64,000 nucleotides of DNA from Aeoliella sp052161615 (GTDB lineage: Bacteria > Planctomycetota > Planctomycetia > Pirellulales > Lacipirellulaceae): NCBI RefSeq assembly GCF_052161615.1, contig NZ_CP197417.1:1612001-1676000 (forward strand). The letters are read 5' to 3'. The notes under the pieces are model-generated. The model saw only the letters and a program-made list of their open reading frames with translations, was not told where the DNA came from and ran no database searches. Shown piece by piece: positions 9,123-18,475 of this stretch. Position 1 is the first letter of the stretch. Every line of letters starts with the position of its first letter. The position numbers were made by a program, and so were the translations under genes.

Positions 9123-12100
9123 ATGGACGATCTGTTCGAAACTCAACCCGAGCGACCTGGCTATCGGCTCCAGCGGCTGGAGCTGTTCAATTGGGGGACG
9201 TTCGATAGCACCGACGGACACGTCTTTCGGTTCGAACCGGAGGGACGGACGTCGCTACTGGTGGGGCATAATGGCTCGGGCAAGTCGACGCTGGTGGATG
9301 CGATTCTTACGCTGCTGGTCGAGCCTCGCATTCGCAATTACAACGTTGCCGCGGGTGCTCGTAAGACGGAGCGGACGGAGAAGAGCTACTTGCGAGGTGC
9401 CTACGCGCGGACAAGCGACGACGACAACGTGGCCGTGGTCAAGTATCTTCGTCCGCAGGGAGGGAATCTAAGTGCCATCTCGGCGGTGTTTGCCGACGAA
9501 CAGTTGAACCGATCGTTCACGCTCTGCCAGGTGCTGCACCTCGCCGCCGATGGTTCGACTGACAAGCTGTTTGCAATCGCGGACGAACCACGGGAGCTGC
9601 AAAACGACTTGGCCGGTGTGCGGCAGGCCGATGAACTCGTCGGCCACTTGCAGCAGTTGGGGTACGAGACAACGAAGAAGTTCGTCAAGTATCGCAGTTG
9701 GCTGGTTCGACGGACGGGCATGCTCCCCAAGGCAATGGACATGTTCAACCAGACGGTCGCCGTCAAGGACATCCAAAGCCTCGACCGATTTGTCCGCGAC
9801 CACATGCTGGAGCGACACGACTGGCAGGAATCCGTCAAAAGCCTGTTGGTGCATTTTCATGATTTGAGCATTGCTCACCAAGAGCTAGTGCGGACTCGCC
9901 GAGCGGCCGAGTTGCTGGCGCCGGTCGAGAAGCTAGGGCAGCGCTACCGCGAGAGCGAGCAACAGCTGGAAGATCTCAAGAATCAGCTCGACGCCGCGGA
10001 GACGTTCTTCCGCCAGCAAACGGTGGAGCTACTCACCCCCGTAAAGCAGAAACGGGAATTGGCACTCGACCAGCTCCATACCACGCTGTTGGACAATCAG
10101 GTGAAGCTGGCCGAGGTTGGCGAAGAGCAGCGAAACCTGAAGAACGAGATCGACGAAGCCGGCGGCGAGCGACTCCGGGCGCTCCCGCAATTGATTGAAA
10201 ACGCGAGGCTGCAGCTCGGCATCAAGCAGGAAGTGGCCACACGATTTCATGCGAGCCTTCGCCGCGCGGGTATCGAGTTGGTCGTGCAGGACGGGACCGC
10301 TTTTGCCACGGCTGGAGAGCTACTACGCGAGCGAGCGAAGGCGGCGCGCGAGCGTGAGCAGCAGTTGCAGCAAGAGCACAACGATCTAGTGGTGGATCGC
10401 GGGGCGAAGTTGCACGCGCTACGTGAGAGCGAGCAAGAGCTGGCGGCGCTCGGCGATCGCAAGTCGAATCTACCGGCGGCCTGGATGGTGATGCGCGAGC
10501 AATTGTGTGCTGATCTGGGCATCAAGCCGAACGACGTGCCGTTCGCGGCGGAGTTGATATCGGTTGAGCCGAACGAGCTCCGTTGGCAGGCGTCGATCGA
10601 GATGGTGCTCCGGCGGTTCGCCCTGAGCCTGCTGGTGCCGGAGCCACTCTACGCGAAGGTGCGTGCTTACATCGATCGCACGAAGCTAATCGACGGGCGC
10701 GGTCACGGGCAGCGACTCGACTACCTACTGGTTGGTCGCGGCGCCGAGGTGGCTTCGGATCGATTAGGCAAGAAGTCGCTATTGAGCAAGCTGAAGTTCC
10801 GTGATCGGCATCCCTCAACGAGCTGGGTACGTGGCGAGCTTGCGAAACGATTCGATTACGAGTGCTGCGAGTCGGCTACCGAGTTCGACCGTGCGTCGAG
10901 CCGCGCGATTACCGAAAATCGCCACGTGAAGTATGGTACCGATCGCCACACCAAAGACGACCGCGCTATTGTTGCCGACCCGCGAAACTTCGTGCTCGGA
11001 TGGGACAATCGCGAGAAGAAACGCTTGCTTGCCGAGCGGATCGCGGCCGATCGTGTGGAAATCGACAAACTAAATGTCGAGGTACAGCGCGTTGCCGAAC
11101 TAGTGGCCGAATGCCGTGGCACGCTTACCGCGATTGCGTCGGCGCAAGAAGTCACTCTGTTCTCGGCGATGGATCGTCTCTCGCACGAGCGCGAACTTGA
11201 ATCGCTGGAGCGAGAGAAGCGTGAACTTGAAAGCTCGAACGATGCGGTGCGCATATTGCAACGACGCCTCAAAGGCCTCGCCGATACAGCAGTCCGATTG
11301 TCGTCCGAGCGAGACGAAGCGAACAAACGGCTTGGTCTATTGCAGCATGAGTTGCAGCAGACAGTAAGTCGTCTTACGGAGGCAAACCGCGCCATCGAGC
11401 AGTTACGAATGGCGGGAGAGCATGACCAGCACGCGGCGTGGTTCGCTTCGATTGCTGAATCGATGGAGCCACTTGCGCCTGATACGATCGCGGAAACCGA
11501 GAGTCGGTGGACAGCGGATCGTCGCGACGAGCTTGATAACCGCCGCGCGGCCTTCGTCAAGCTTGGCGACCGCATGACGGAGGAAATGGCCAAGTTCCTC
11601 CGCTACTTCGCTGAGCAAGAGAGTGACCTGACAGCCCGGCGAGAGTCGCTCGACAGTTTCATGGCGCTCGCGGCGCAGATACGTGAAGAAGATCTGCCCC
11701 GTCACGAACAGCGTTTTAAGGAGCGACTCAACGAGAAGGTCACGCAGGAGATCGCGATTTTCCACAACGCATTGAGTCAGGAGCGGCGGCAGATCGAAAC
11801 GAAGATCTCCATGCTCAATCGCTCACTGGCGGCGCTCGAGTACCGCGCGGGGACGTTCATGAAGCTCGAGCCGCACGAGGTGAAGGATGGCGAGATCGTC
11901 GAGTTTCGCAAATCGCTACGCTCGTGCCTTGATGATGCATTCGATGGAACGAGCGAGGCGAACGAAGCTCGCTATCTGCAGATCGAGAAGCTCGTGGCGA
12001 GGCTTGCTGACAGCGAAAAGTCGCGATGGCGCGAGAAAGTGGTCGACGTGCGTAACTGGTTCACGTTCGCCGCCCGCGAAGTGGATCGCGAGACGGGCGA

Positions 12101-12521
12101 GACACGAAGTTTCCACGAAGGAAGCAGCGGTCAGTCGGGGGGCGAGAAGGCCAAGCTGGCGTTTACGATCCTCGTGGCGGCAATTGCTTACCAGTACGAT
12201 CTCGACCCCGAGCACCCGCGGCCGGGAAGATTTCAGTTTGTGGTGGTGGACGAGATGTTCTCGAAGATCGACGACCAGAACGCCGAGTACGCCCTGCGAT
12301 TGTTCGAACGCTTTGGCCTACAACTATTGATCGTGGCGCCGCTCGACGCCAAGGCCCGCGTCACCGAGTCGTTCGTGCAAAGCTACCTGCAAGTGGTGAA
12401 GGACGACACGACGGGCAAGTCGCAACTGTTCGCAATGACCGCCCGCGAGTACGACGAGGTGGTGGGACAGTTCGCTGTCGAGTCGCGGCCTAGCAGTGTG
12501 CGGCGGGTGGTGCCGAAGTGA
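9123..12521 (+). CDS. jetC: JetC / MksB-like SMC ATPase
   Basis: A 1132-residue SMC-like ATPase. The N-terminal head has RLELFNWGTFD, typical of this family, and Walker A GHNGSGKST at residues 48-56. Long coiled coils fill roughly 260-460 and 640-960. A hinge-like globular part at about 470-600 contains PFAAEL and LRRFALSLLVP. The C-terminal head holds the ABC signature SGQSGGEKAK near 1003 and Walker B QFVVVDEMFSKIDD near 1037-1050. The complete nucleotide-binding machinery argues for an active ATPase. Longer in-frame starts inside jetB are rejected because the family N-terminus begins with the short D-x-L-F segment before YRLQRLEL. No jetD follows. Confidence 0.9.
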   Translation: MDDLFETQPERPGYRLQRLELFNWGTFDSTDGHVFRFEPEGRTSLLVGHNGSGKSTLVDAILTLLVEPRIRNYNVAAGARKTERTEKSYLRGAYARTSDDDNVAVVKYLRPQGGNLSAISAVFADEQLNRSFTLCQVLHLAADGSTDKLFAIADEPRELQNDLAGVRQADELVGHLQQLGYETTKKFVKYRSWLVRRTGMLPKAMDMFNQTVAVKDIQSLDRFVRDHMLERHDWQESVKSLLVHFHDLSIAHQELVRTRRAAELLAPVEKLGQRYRESEQQLEDLKNQLDAAETFFRQQTVELLTPVKQKRELALDQLHTTLLDNQVKLAEVGEEQRNLKNEIDEAGGERLRALPQLIENARLQLGIKQEVATRFHASLRRAGIELVVQDGTAFATAGELLRERAKAAREREQQLQQEHNDLVVDRGAKLHALRESEQELAALGDRKSNLPAAWMVMREQLCADLGIKPNDVPFAAELISVEPNELRWQASIEMVLRRFALSLLVPEPLYAKVRAYIDRTKLIDGRGHGQRLDYLLVGRGAEVASDRLGKKSLLSKLKFRDRHPSTSWVRGELAKRFDYECCESATEFDRASSRAITENRHVKYGTDRHTKDDRAIVADPRNFVLGWDNREKKRLLAERIAADRVEIDKLNVEVQRVAELVAECRGTLTAIASAQEVTLFSAMDRLSHERELESLEREKRELESSNDAVRILQRRLKGLADTAVRLSSERDEANKRLGLLQHELQQTVSRLTEANRAIEQLRMAGEHDQHAAWFASIAESMEPLAPDTIAETESRWTADRRDELDNRRAAFVKLGDRMTEEMAKFLRYFAEQESDLTARRESLDSFMALAAQIREEDLPRHEQRFKERLNEKVTQEIAIFHNALSQERRQIETKISMLNRSLAALEYRAGTFMKLEPHEVKDGEIVEFRKSLRSCLDDAFDGTSEANEARYLQIEKLVARLADSEKSRWREKVVDVRNWFTFAAREVDRETGETRSFHEGSSGQSGGEKAKLAFTILVAAIAYQYDLDPEHPRPGRFQFVVVDEMFSKIDDQNAEYALRLFERFGLQLLIVAPLDAKARVTESFVQSYLQVVKDDTTGKSQLFAMTAREYDEVVGQFAVESRPSSVRRVVPK

Positions 12522-12711
12522 TGGGGCGATGTTGCCCAAGCTCTGGCAAAAATTCTTGAAACACATCGCGTGCTTCCGAGGTAACGTGTGGTAGCTACAT
12601 GCCGCGCTAGCTCGTACCGCAATAATCCGGTAACGTAGTTCGCGTGGAAGAGGAGCCACCTCGTTTGGATTTCCTCAGTCGTTTGCCTGCCAATTGCTGA
12701 GGAGTTTTGTA

Positions 12712-14889
12712 TTGGACGCTGCCGGATTTATTGACCGCTGGCATCGCGTGATCTTGCTGTTGGGCGGCGCGCTGGCGGTGGCGAGCATTGTTAGCCTGTG
12801 GCGGCCGGGGCTTTCGGACGACTATTCCCTTCGGACGCTCGCTGGAAGTAGTTCTGAGCAGTTCGGCACGCTTGAACAATTCATCGATAAGTTCGCCGGC
12901 GTCGAGCTGGCGATCATTGTGGTGCGTTCGGACGACGCCCTCTCTCGCGACAGCCAGCAGTGCCTCGCCCAGATTGTCGCCGATGCCCAAGCATTGCCGG
13001 CGGTGGATAGCGCAGCGGCCATCTCACAGGCTCCGGTACTGTTTCGCAAAATGATTGCCGAGAGCGACATCGTTCGCGGGCTTTTGGTGAGCGAAGATGG
13101 CAAGGCGGCGAGCGTTGTGCTTCAGATGCGCGACGACTCCGACGTGCGCGATATGCCCCGCAGCGAAACGGTCGCGGCGCTAAAGAATTCGCTTGCTCGC
13201 GCTCGGCAGGACTTTCCCGGGCATGAGATGGTTCTAACGGGCCCGTACGTCCTGAGTTATGAGATGACTCATTTGGTGTGGGACGATTTGATCACGTTCG
13301 GTCTCTGGGGGGCGCTAGCAGCGACGTTGGTGCTGGTGTTGTCGCTCGGGTCACTAAAGCTCGCGTGTTACCCGCTGCTGGTGGGGGTGGCGAGCGTGGC
13401 ACTCGCGCTAGGCGCTTCGGTAGCGATGGGAGTGAACACGGCGCTCAACCTGCCGATGCTGGTGCTGCTGTCGGCGGTGCTGACTATTGCCAACTGCGTC
13501 CACTTGGCGGTGGGGCACGACGAAACCCGTGGCAACGCACAGGCGACGCTGCGGCGATTGCTTCGGCCGTGCGTGGGCGTAGTCGGTACGACGGTCGTTG
13601 GGTTCGCCGCGCTCGCGGTATCGCCCCTCCAGCCGGTGCGGTCGTTTTCTTTGCTGATGATACTGGCTCTATCCGCGGGGTTGGTGCTGAGTCTTGCCGG
13701 GGCGTGCGCTTCGCTGTCGCATAGGACGACGATTCCTCTGCTGCGATGGCCCATTTACCGTCTGCTGAGGGCGACGCTAATCGCCGTGCATAGCAAGCCC
13801 GTGTTCGTGGTAGTCATTTTCGCGGCGCTTGGGTTGTGGGGCGTTGCGCTAACGAGTCAGTTGGAGTTCAATCTCAAGTTCCTCGATAACTTCCGGCCGA
13901 CGGACGAGATTCGTACCAATTACGAGTTCGTACAGCGGACGCTCACGCCGATGCAGTCGATCGAGTTACTAATTGATCGCCGTGATGGCGGGCCGGCGCT
14001 CACGCCTCGGGCGGTGCAGGCGATGTCGACCCTTGCGGAGGAGTTCGCAGGGCAGGGGCCCATAACGCGTGCGGTGTCGGTGGTCGACTTCATGACGTTT
14101 GCGGGTTGGAAGCTCCCCGATACGCAAACAGCCGTAGATCAGCGCGTGGCGTTGATTGAGAGTACGATGTCTGCCGTGCTTGGCGATAACCCCTTAGCGG
14201 CATTCGTAAATCGTGAGTCGGGGACCCTGCGAATGGGTTTCTTCGCCAACGAAGGTCCAACAGCAAGAGAAAAGATCGCCCTGGGAGACGCCATACAGCA
14301 GCGAGCTCAAGAACTGTTTGGCGATGCGTACGAGGTTCGTGTGACGGGGCTCTATCACTTCTACGCCCATGTGGCCCGTGACCTCCTGCGCGACCAGGCC
14401 GTGTCGCTGCTGGCCAGTGTGGTGGGGGTGTTCGTGACGATGTCCCTGGTGCTCAAGAGTTGGCGGCTCGCGATTTTGGGGATGGCTCCACCTCTGTTTG
14501 CAGGCGCTTCGTGCGTAGGGTTGATGGCGCTGCTGCATGTTCCCTTCAATACCGTGACATCCATGATGCTCGCCATTGCGCTGGGCATCGCGGTGGACGA
14601 TACCATCCACTATCTATGGCGATATCGCCAGTGCCGCGCCCGCGGGCACTCAGTGGCCCGCGCGGTGACCGCAACGCACCTGACCATTGGCCAGGCATGC
14701 ACGCTGTCGCGGATCGTCATTGCGGCGGGGTTTGCAGTGATGGGATTCTCGCGGTTTCTTCCCATCGCCTACTTTGGCGGCGTGATCAGCGTGGTGATGG
14801 GGGTGGCGCTTTCCGCCAACTTGGTGCTGCTGCCGGCACTGCTGCTTCTCGTGGACCGCTACAGTCGGCGTGCCGAGGCGACTGCCTAG
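12712..14889 (+). CDS. MMPL/RND-family membrane exporter
   Basis: A 725-residue protein with the two-fold RND architecture: one N-terminal helix, an extracytoplasmic domain, a helix bundle, and then a repeat of this pattern. The signature GIAVDDTIHYLWRYRQC lies near residue 625 in the second bundle, matching the MMPL/hopanoid-exporter-like group, in which a conserved Asp in the membrane couples to the proton gradient. The substrate cannot be read from the sequence; lipids or hydrophobic compounds are usual for the family. The TTG at 12712 with GAGGAG 7-8 bases upstream is preferred over the in-frame TTG at 12694. The gene stands alone between jetC and the hydroxyproline operon. Confidence 0.85.
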   Translation: MDAAGFIDRWHRVILLLGGALAVASIVSLWRPGLSDDYSLRTLAGSSSEQFGTLEQFIDKFAGVELAIIVVRSDDALSRDSQQCLAQIVADAQALPAVDSAAAISQAPVLFRKMIAESDIVRGLLVSEDGKAASVVLQMRDDSDVRDMPRSETVAALKNSLARARQDFPGHEMVLTGPYVLSYEMTHLVWDDLITFGLWGALAATLVLVLSLGSLKLACYPLLVGVASVALALGASVAMGVNTALNLPMLVLLSAVLTIANCVHLAVGHDETRGNAQATLRRLLRPCVGVVGTTVVGFAALAVSPLQPVRSFSLLMILALSAGLVLSLAGACASLSHRTTIPLLRWPIYRLLRATLIAVHSKPVFVVVIFAALGLWGVALTSQLEFNLKFLDNFRPTDEIRTNYEFVQRTLTPMQSIELLIDRRDGGPALTPRAVQAMSTLAEEFAGQGPITRAVSVVDFMTFAGWKLPDTQTAVDQRVALIESTMSAVLGDNPLAAFVNRESGTLRMGFFANEGPTAREKIALGDAIQQRAQELFGDAYEVRVTGLYHFYAHVARDLLRDQAVSLLASVVGVFVTMSLVLKSWRLAILGMAPPLFAGASCVGLMALLHVPFNTVTSMMLAIALGIAVDDTIHYLWRYRQCRARGHSVARAVTATHLTIGQACTLSRIVIAAGFAVMGFSRFLPIAYFGGVISVVMGVALSANLVLLPALLLLVDRYSRRAEATA

Positions 14890-14957
14890 GCTCGAAAATC
14901 TGCAATTTAGGTACTTGTGGCAAACCTTCGATCGGGCTATTCTGGTGCCAAAGGTTA

Positions 14958-14972
14958 CATTGTGTACTAAGT
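14958..14972 (+). promoter_or_regulatory. Possible GntR/FadR-type operator in the hydroxyproline operon leader
   Basis: TTGTGTACTAA (14960-14970) is an imperfect palindrome resembling the TTGTATACAA-like sites bound by FCD-type GntR regulators. It lies about 65 bases before the first gene of an operon that encodes such a regulator. A weak promoter-like pair, TTGTGG then TATTCT with 17 bases between, sits just upstream. The assignment rests on position and resemblance only. Confidence 0.3.
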
Positions 14973-14986
14973 CATGTTGGGCGATT

Positions 14987-15020
14987 CCGTCGCGGCCTCT
15001 CCCGGTGACGGCGCTTTTTT
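14987..15020 (+). terminator. Terminator-like hairpin in the operon leader
   Basis: CCGTC (14987-14991) pairs with GACGG (15007-15011). After CGC there is a run of six T residues (15015-15020). It lies just upstream of the ribosome binding site of the first hydroxyproline gene, so it may end read-through transcription from upstream or act as an attenuator. The stem is only 5 bp with a 15-base loop, so it may also be chance. Confidence 0.35.
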
Positions 15021-15035
15021 CGAAGGAATTCTCTC

Positions 15036-15947
15036 ATGCAAACCAAATGGCACGGCGTGTTTCCCGCCGCGACGACTCAGTTCCGCGGTGATTATTCCGT
15101 CGACATCGAAGCGACATTGCGACATCTCGATCTGATGATCGATGGGGGCGTGCACGGCATGATCATGCTGGGCACCGTGGGCGAGAATTGTTCGCTCGCG
15201 TTTGATGAAAAAATTGAACTGCTGAAGGCCACCGTTGATCACATAGGTGACCGCATTCCAGTGCTAACCGGCGTGGCCGAGTTCACCACGGCCACGGCGT
15301 GCAACTTTGCGGCTGCAGCGGAAGATGCTGGCGTCGATGGCCTGATGGTCCTGCCGGGCATGGTTTACAAGTCGGATCCGCGTGAGACCATCGTCCACTA
15401 TCGCGCCGTCGCCGACGCCGTGAATCTGCCGATCATGTGCTACAACAACCCCGTGGTTTACGGCGTGGACATCACCCCCGAGATGTTCGCCGAGATGGCC
15501 GACGAGCCGAAGTTCGTGGCGATTAAAGAATCGTCGGAAGATACGCGGCGTATCACCGATCTCAAGAATCTTCTTGGCGATCGCTACACGCTGATGTGTG
15601 GCGTGGACGATCTGGTGCTCGAAAGCGTGGCGCTCGGCGCCGAGGGGTGGGTATCGGGGCTCGTCAACGCGTTCCCCGCTGAGAATCGGCTGCTTTGGGA
15701 TCTGGCGATGGCGGGGCGGTATGAAGAAGCTCGTGAAGTTTATCGCTGGTACACGCCGCTGTTGCACCTCGACACGCACGTCAAGTTGGTGCAGTACATC
15801 AAGTTGGCGGTGGCCGAAGTCGGTTATGGCTCGGAATTGGTCCGTCCCCCGCGTTTGCCTTTGGCGGAACCGGAACGCTCGCAGATTCTCGAAGTGATTC
15901 GCGAAGGCATTCGCACCCGTCCTCGAATCGAGGCGGTAGTGGGGTAG
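15036..15947 (+). CDS. lhpC: Pyrroline-4-hydroxy-2-carboxylate deaminase (DHDPS/NAL family)
   Basis: A 303-residue Schiff-base lyase of the dihydrodipicolinate synthase family. The catalytic Lys is K164 in FVAIKESSED, and Y136 in CYNNP is the family proton-relay Tyr. GTVGENCSL replaces the usual GTTGE-S-L pocket segment. The neighbours, a proline-racemase-family epimerase, a FAD amine dehydrogenase and a 2-oxoglutarate-semialdehyde-type dehydrogenase, point to the LhpC role: converting delta1-pyrroline-4-hydroxy-2-carboxylate to 2-oxoglutarate semialdehyde with loss of ammonia. By itself the sequence could be another aldolase of the family; context decides. AAGGAA precedes the ATG. It is the first gene of the operon. 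Confidence 0.82.
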   Translation: MQTKWHGVFPAATTQFRGDYSVDIEATLRHLDLMIDGGVHGMIMLGTVGENCSLAFDEKIELLKATVDHIGDRIPVLTGVAEFTTATACNFAAAAEDAGVDGLMVLPGMVYKSDPRETIVHYRAVADAVNLPIMCYNNPVVYGVDITPEMFAEMADEPKFVAIKESSEDTRRITDLKNLLGDRYTLMCGVDDLVLESVALGAEGWVSGLVNAFPAENRLLWDLAMAGRYEEAREVYRWYTPLLHLDTHVKLVQYIKLAVAEVGYGSELVRPPRLPLAEPERSQILEVIREGIRTRPRIEAVVG

Positions 15948-16007
15948 AATGGAGGGACGCAAGTTGCTTGCTCCCAACGTTTCCTGCTAAGAGCCGATAG
16001 CCCTCCC

Positions 16008-16886
16008 ATGACTCTCGCCGACTTCATCGTGGCCGACATGCGTTCGCATCTAGATGCGAAAGGAGAACCGCCGTGCAAGTTGACCTACGAGTCTCTGTCG
16101 AGGCATTACCAAGTTAGCCTGACGCCTGTCCGCGCGGCGATCGAGCGGCTGGTGGACGAGAAGTACCTCGCTCTGCTAGACAACGGCCGGTTGGAAGTGG
16201 CGCCGCGCGGCAAGCGGCGAATGACACGGAAGACGATTGTCGCGCCTACGCCGGTCGATCACGAGAGCAACCTCCGAGACTTCCTCGTGGAGAAAAGTCT
16301 CGTTGGAGATCAAAGTTACTTGCGTGAGGAGCAGTTGGCCGCGACGTTTGGTATCGGGCGGACCGTACTGCGCCCCATTTTAAGTCGGTTGGTTGGCAGT
16401 GGCGTGCTCGAGCACGTGCCGCGCTGCGGTTGGCGGCCTCGCCCTTATGACGCCCGCGACTTGCAGCAGTACTTGGAAGTGCGTGAGCTGCTGGAGCCCC
16501 ATGCATTGGATCAGGCGTACCCGCTGCTCGATCGTGAGGTGCTCGAAGAACTGCTCGCGCAGAATCAGTCGGGCGTGCTCGGCAAGACGGGCGACCTCGA
16601 TAACAACTTGCACGGCTACTGGGTTCGCTTGGCGGACAATCGATTCACGGCCGAATTGCTGATGCAGCAAGCAGCGTACCACACACGGCTGCTCGACTAC
16701 GCGGCCCCCGCCGCAGACGTGGTCAGCCAGATGGCGGCGCAGCACTGCGATATCCTTACCGAACTTTTGGCGGGGCGGAGGGTGTCGGCCCGGCGAGCGC
16801 TCGTCGATCACATCCGCGCCCAAAAGCCGATTGTCGAAACACTCATTGAGAAACTACGGAGCTCGCGGGCGAAACGCACAGGTTAA
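16008..16886 (+). CDS. GntR-family regulator with two winged-helix domains
   Basis: A 292-residue regulator. A first winged helix at about residues 20-65 has the GntR pattern LSRHYQVSLTPVRAAIERLVDEKYLAL. A second at about 95-145 has LAATFGIGRTVLRPILSRLVGSGVLEHVPRCGW. The rest is an all-helical FCD-like ligand domain (LEVRELLEPHALDQ, later MAAQHCDILTELLAGR and ARRALVDHI). Ordinary FadR-type regulators have one winged helix; here there are two in tandem. It is the second gene of the operon, 60 bases after lhpC and 32 before the aldehyde dehydrogenase gene, so it probably controls hydroxyproline use and itself. Confidence 0.85.
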   Translation: MTLADFIVADMRSHLDAKGEPPCKLTYESLSRHYQVSLTPVRAAIERLVDEKYLALLDNGRLEVAPRGKRRMTRKTIVAPTPVDHESNLRDFLVEKSLVGDQSYLREEQLAATFGIGRTVLRPILSRLVGSGVLEHVPRCGWRPRPYDARDLQQYLEVRELLEPHALDQAYPLLDREVLEELLAQNQSGVLGKTGDLDNNLHGYWVRLADNRFTAELLMQQAAYHTRLLDYAAPAADVVSQMAAQHCDILTELLAGRRVSARRALVDHIRAQKPIVETLIEKLRSSRAKRTG

Positions 16887-16918
16887 GTATCCTGTCGCAG
16901 ACGCGAAGCGAAAGTCGA

Positions 16919-18439
16919 ATGAATATGCAGAAAGTCCTTCTAGCTGGCGAGTGGCGTGAAGCGAACGCTTCGAGTGAACTTCGCGCTCACGATCCACACA
17001 CCGGCGAGGCGATTGGCGATTCGTTTCCCGTCAGTACTTGGGACGATTGCGATACGGCGCTTCGCGCAGCGGAGGAAGCCGCGAGCGAGCTCGAACTGGT
17101 CGACGATGGTGCTATTGCCTCGTTCTTCGACGCGTACGCCGTGGCCATCGAAGCAAATGCCGAAGAACTTAGCGAGCTCGCGAGTGCCGAGACAGCCCTC
17201 GCGTACAGTCCGCGGCTGAAAGATGTCGAGCTGCCCCGCACGACCGCCCAGCTTCGCAAAGCGGCTAGCGCGGTCCGCGACGGAGCGTGGCGCGAAGTGG
17301 TACACGACACCGAGGCGAACATTCATCGATGCTACGGCCCGCTTGGTCCGGTGCTGGTGATCGGGCCGAACAATTTTCCGTTTGCGTTCAACGCTATTTC
17401 AGGGGGCGACTTCGTGGCCGCCATCGCCGCGGGCAATCCGGTGATCGCGAAAGCGCATCCCGCCCACCCCGGCACGTCGCGCCTGCTCGCCGAACTCGCC
17501 CATAAAGCCGTGCTCGAATGCGGGCTGCCTGCCGCCACGGTGCAGATGCTGTATCACATGGCACCCGAGTATGGCCTTCGCATGGTTGCCGATCCTCGAT
17601 TGGCTGCCGTGGCTTTCACCGGCAGTCGACCAGCAGGCGTAGCGATCAAGGCCGCAGCAGACGCCGCCGGTAAGCCGAGCTACCTCGAAATGTCGAGCGT
17701 GAATCCTGTGTTCGTGCTTCCTGGCGCCATCGCGGAGCGTGGCGACGAGCTCGCGGCCGAACTCGCTGGTAGCGTGCTCCTGGGTAGTGGGCAGTTCTGT
17801 ACTTGTCCGAATTTATTCGTGATTCGCGCGGGAGCGGATGCCGATCGATTTGTCGATGGCGTACGGACAAAGTTCGAGTCGCAAGCGTCAGCACCTCTGC
17901 TGGCGGCGAGCGCGACGAAGTCGCTGGGCACAGCCGTGGAGCGACTCGTGGCCGCCGGTGCGAAAGTGCTTACGGGGGGAAAGAAGGTTGATGGTCCCGG
18001 TTATCGATTTGCCAACACACTGCTGGAAGTGAGCGGTAGACAATTCCTCGCGAATCCCGATGCTCTGCAAACCGAAGGGTTTGGTCCCGCGACCTTGGCA
18101 GTGGTGGTCGAGAACGACGCCGAGATGCTCGAAGTTGCACGGGCCATCGAAGGAAGCTTGACCGGGGCCATCTATTCCGCAAAGCAGTACGGAGACGATG
18201 AGCTTGCACGGGAACTCACGCGGGTGCTGCGTCGACGCGTGGGGCGACTGCTCAATGACAAGATGCCGACGGGCGTGGCCGTGTCGCCTGCGATGAATCA
18301 TGGCGGGCCATTTCCCGCCACGGGGCACCCCGGATTTACGGCGGTGGGCCTCCCCGGTTCGATCCGCCGCTTTGCCAAGCTCGACTGCTACGATAACGTG
18401 CGACCCGAGCGATTGCCCGCCTGTTTGCGGACGTCGTAG
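16919..18439 (+). CDS. lhpG: 2-oxoglutarate semialdehyde dehydrogenase (aldehyde dehydrogenase family)
   Basis: A 506-residue NAD(P)-dependent aldehyde dehydrogenase. The cofactor motif is GPNNFPFAFN followed by GNPVIAKAHPAHPGTS, and AFTGSRPAG holds the dinucleotide turn. The general base Glu is in LEMSSVNPVF. The catalytic Cys is C294 in GSGQFCTCPNLF; this GQFCT-x-P form with LEMSS is typical of 2-oxoglutarate semialdehyde dehydrogenases. It would carry out the last step of the hydroxyproline route, giving 2-oxoglutarate for the TCA cycle. The gene lies 32 bases after the regulator and 36 before the epimerase. Confidence 0.85.
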   Translation: MNMQKVLLAGEWREANASSELRAHDPHTGEAIGDSFPVSTWDDCDTALRAAEEAASELELVDDGAIASFFDAYAVAIEANAEELSELASAETALAYSPRLKDVELPRTTAQLRKAASAVRDGAWREVVHDTEANIHRCYGPLGPVLVIGPNNFPFAFNAISGGDFVAAIAAGNPVIAKAHPAHPGTSRLLAELAHKAVLECGLPAATVQMLYHMAPEYGLRMVADPRLAAVAFTGSRPAGVAIKAAADAAGKPSYLEMSSVNPVFVLPGAIAERGDELAAELAGSVLLGSGQFCTCPNLFVIRAGADADRFVDGVRTKFESQASAPLLAASATKSLGTAVERLVAAGAKVLTGGKKVDGPGYRFANTLLEVSGRQFLANPDALQTEGFGPATLAVVVENDAEMLEVARAIEGSLTGAIYSAKQYGDDELARELTRVLRRRVGRLLNDKMPTGVAVSPAMNHGGPFPATGHPGFTAVGLPGSIRRFAKLDCYDNVRPERLPACLRTS

Positions 18440-18475
18440 TCGATTTACAAGAGCCCTCGCCGAGAGAAACTCAAC

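Noticed and set aside
12522..12711. Possible jetD remnant after jetC
   Set aside because: Only 190 bases, no TOPRIM or DUF2220-like segment in any frame.
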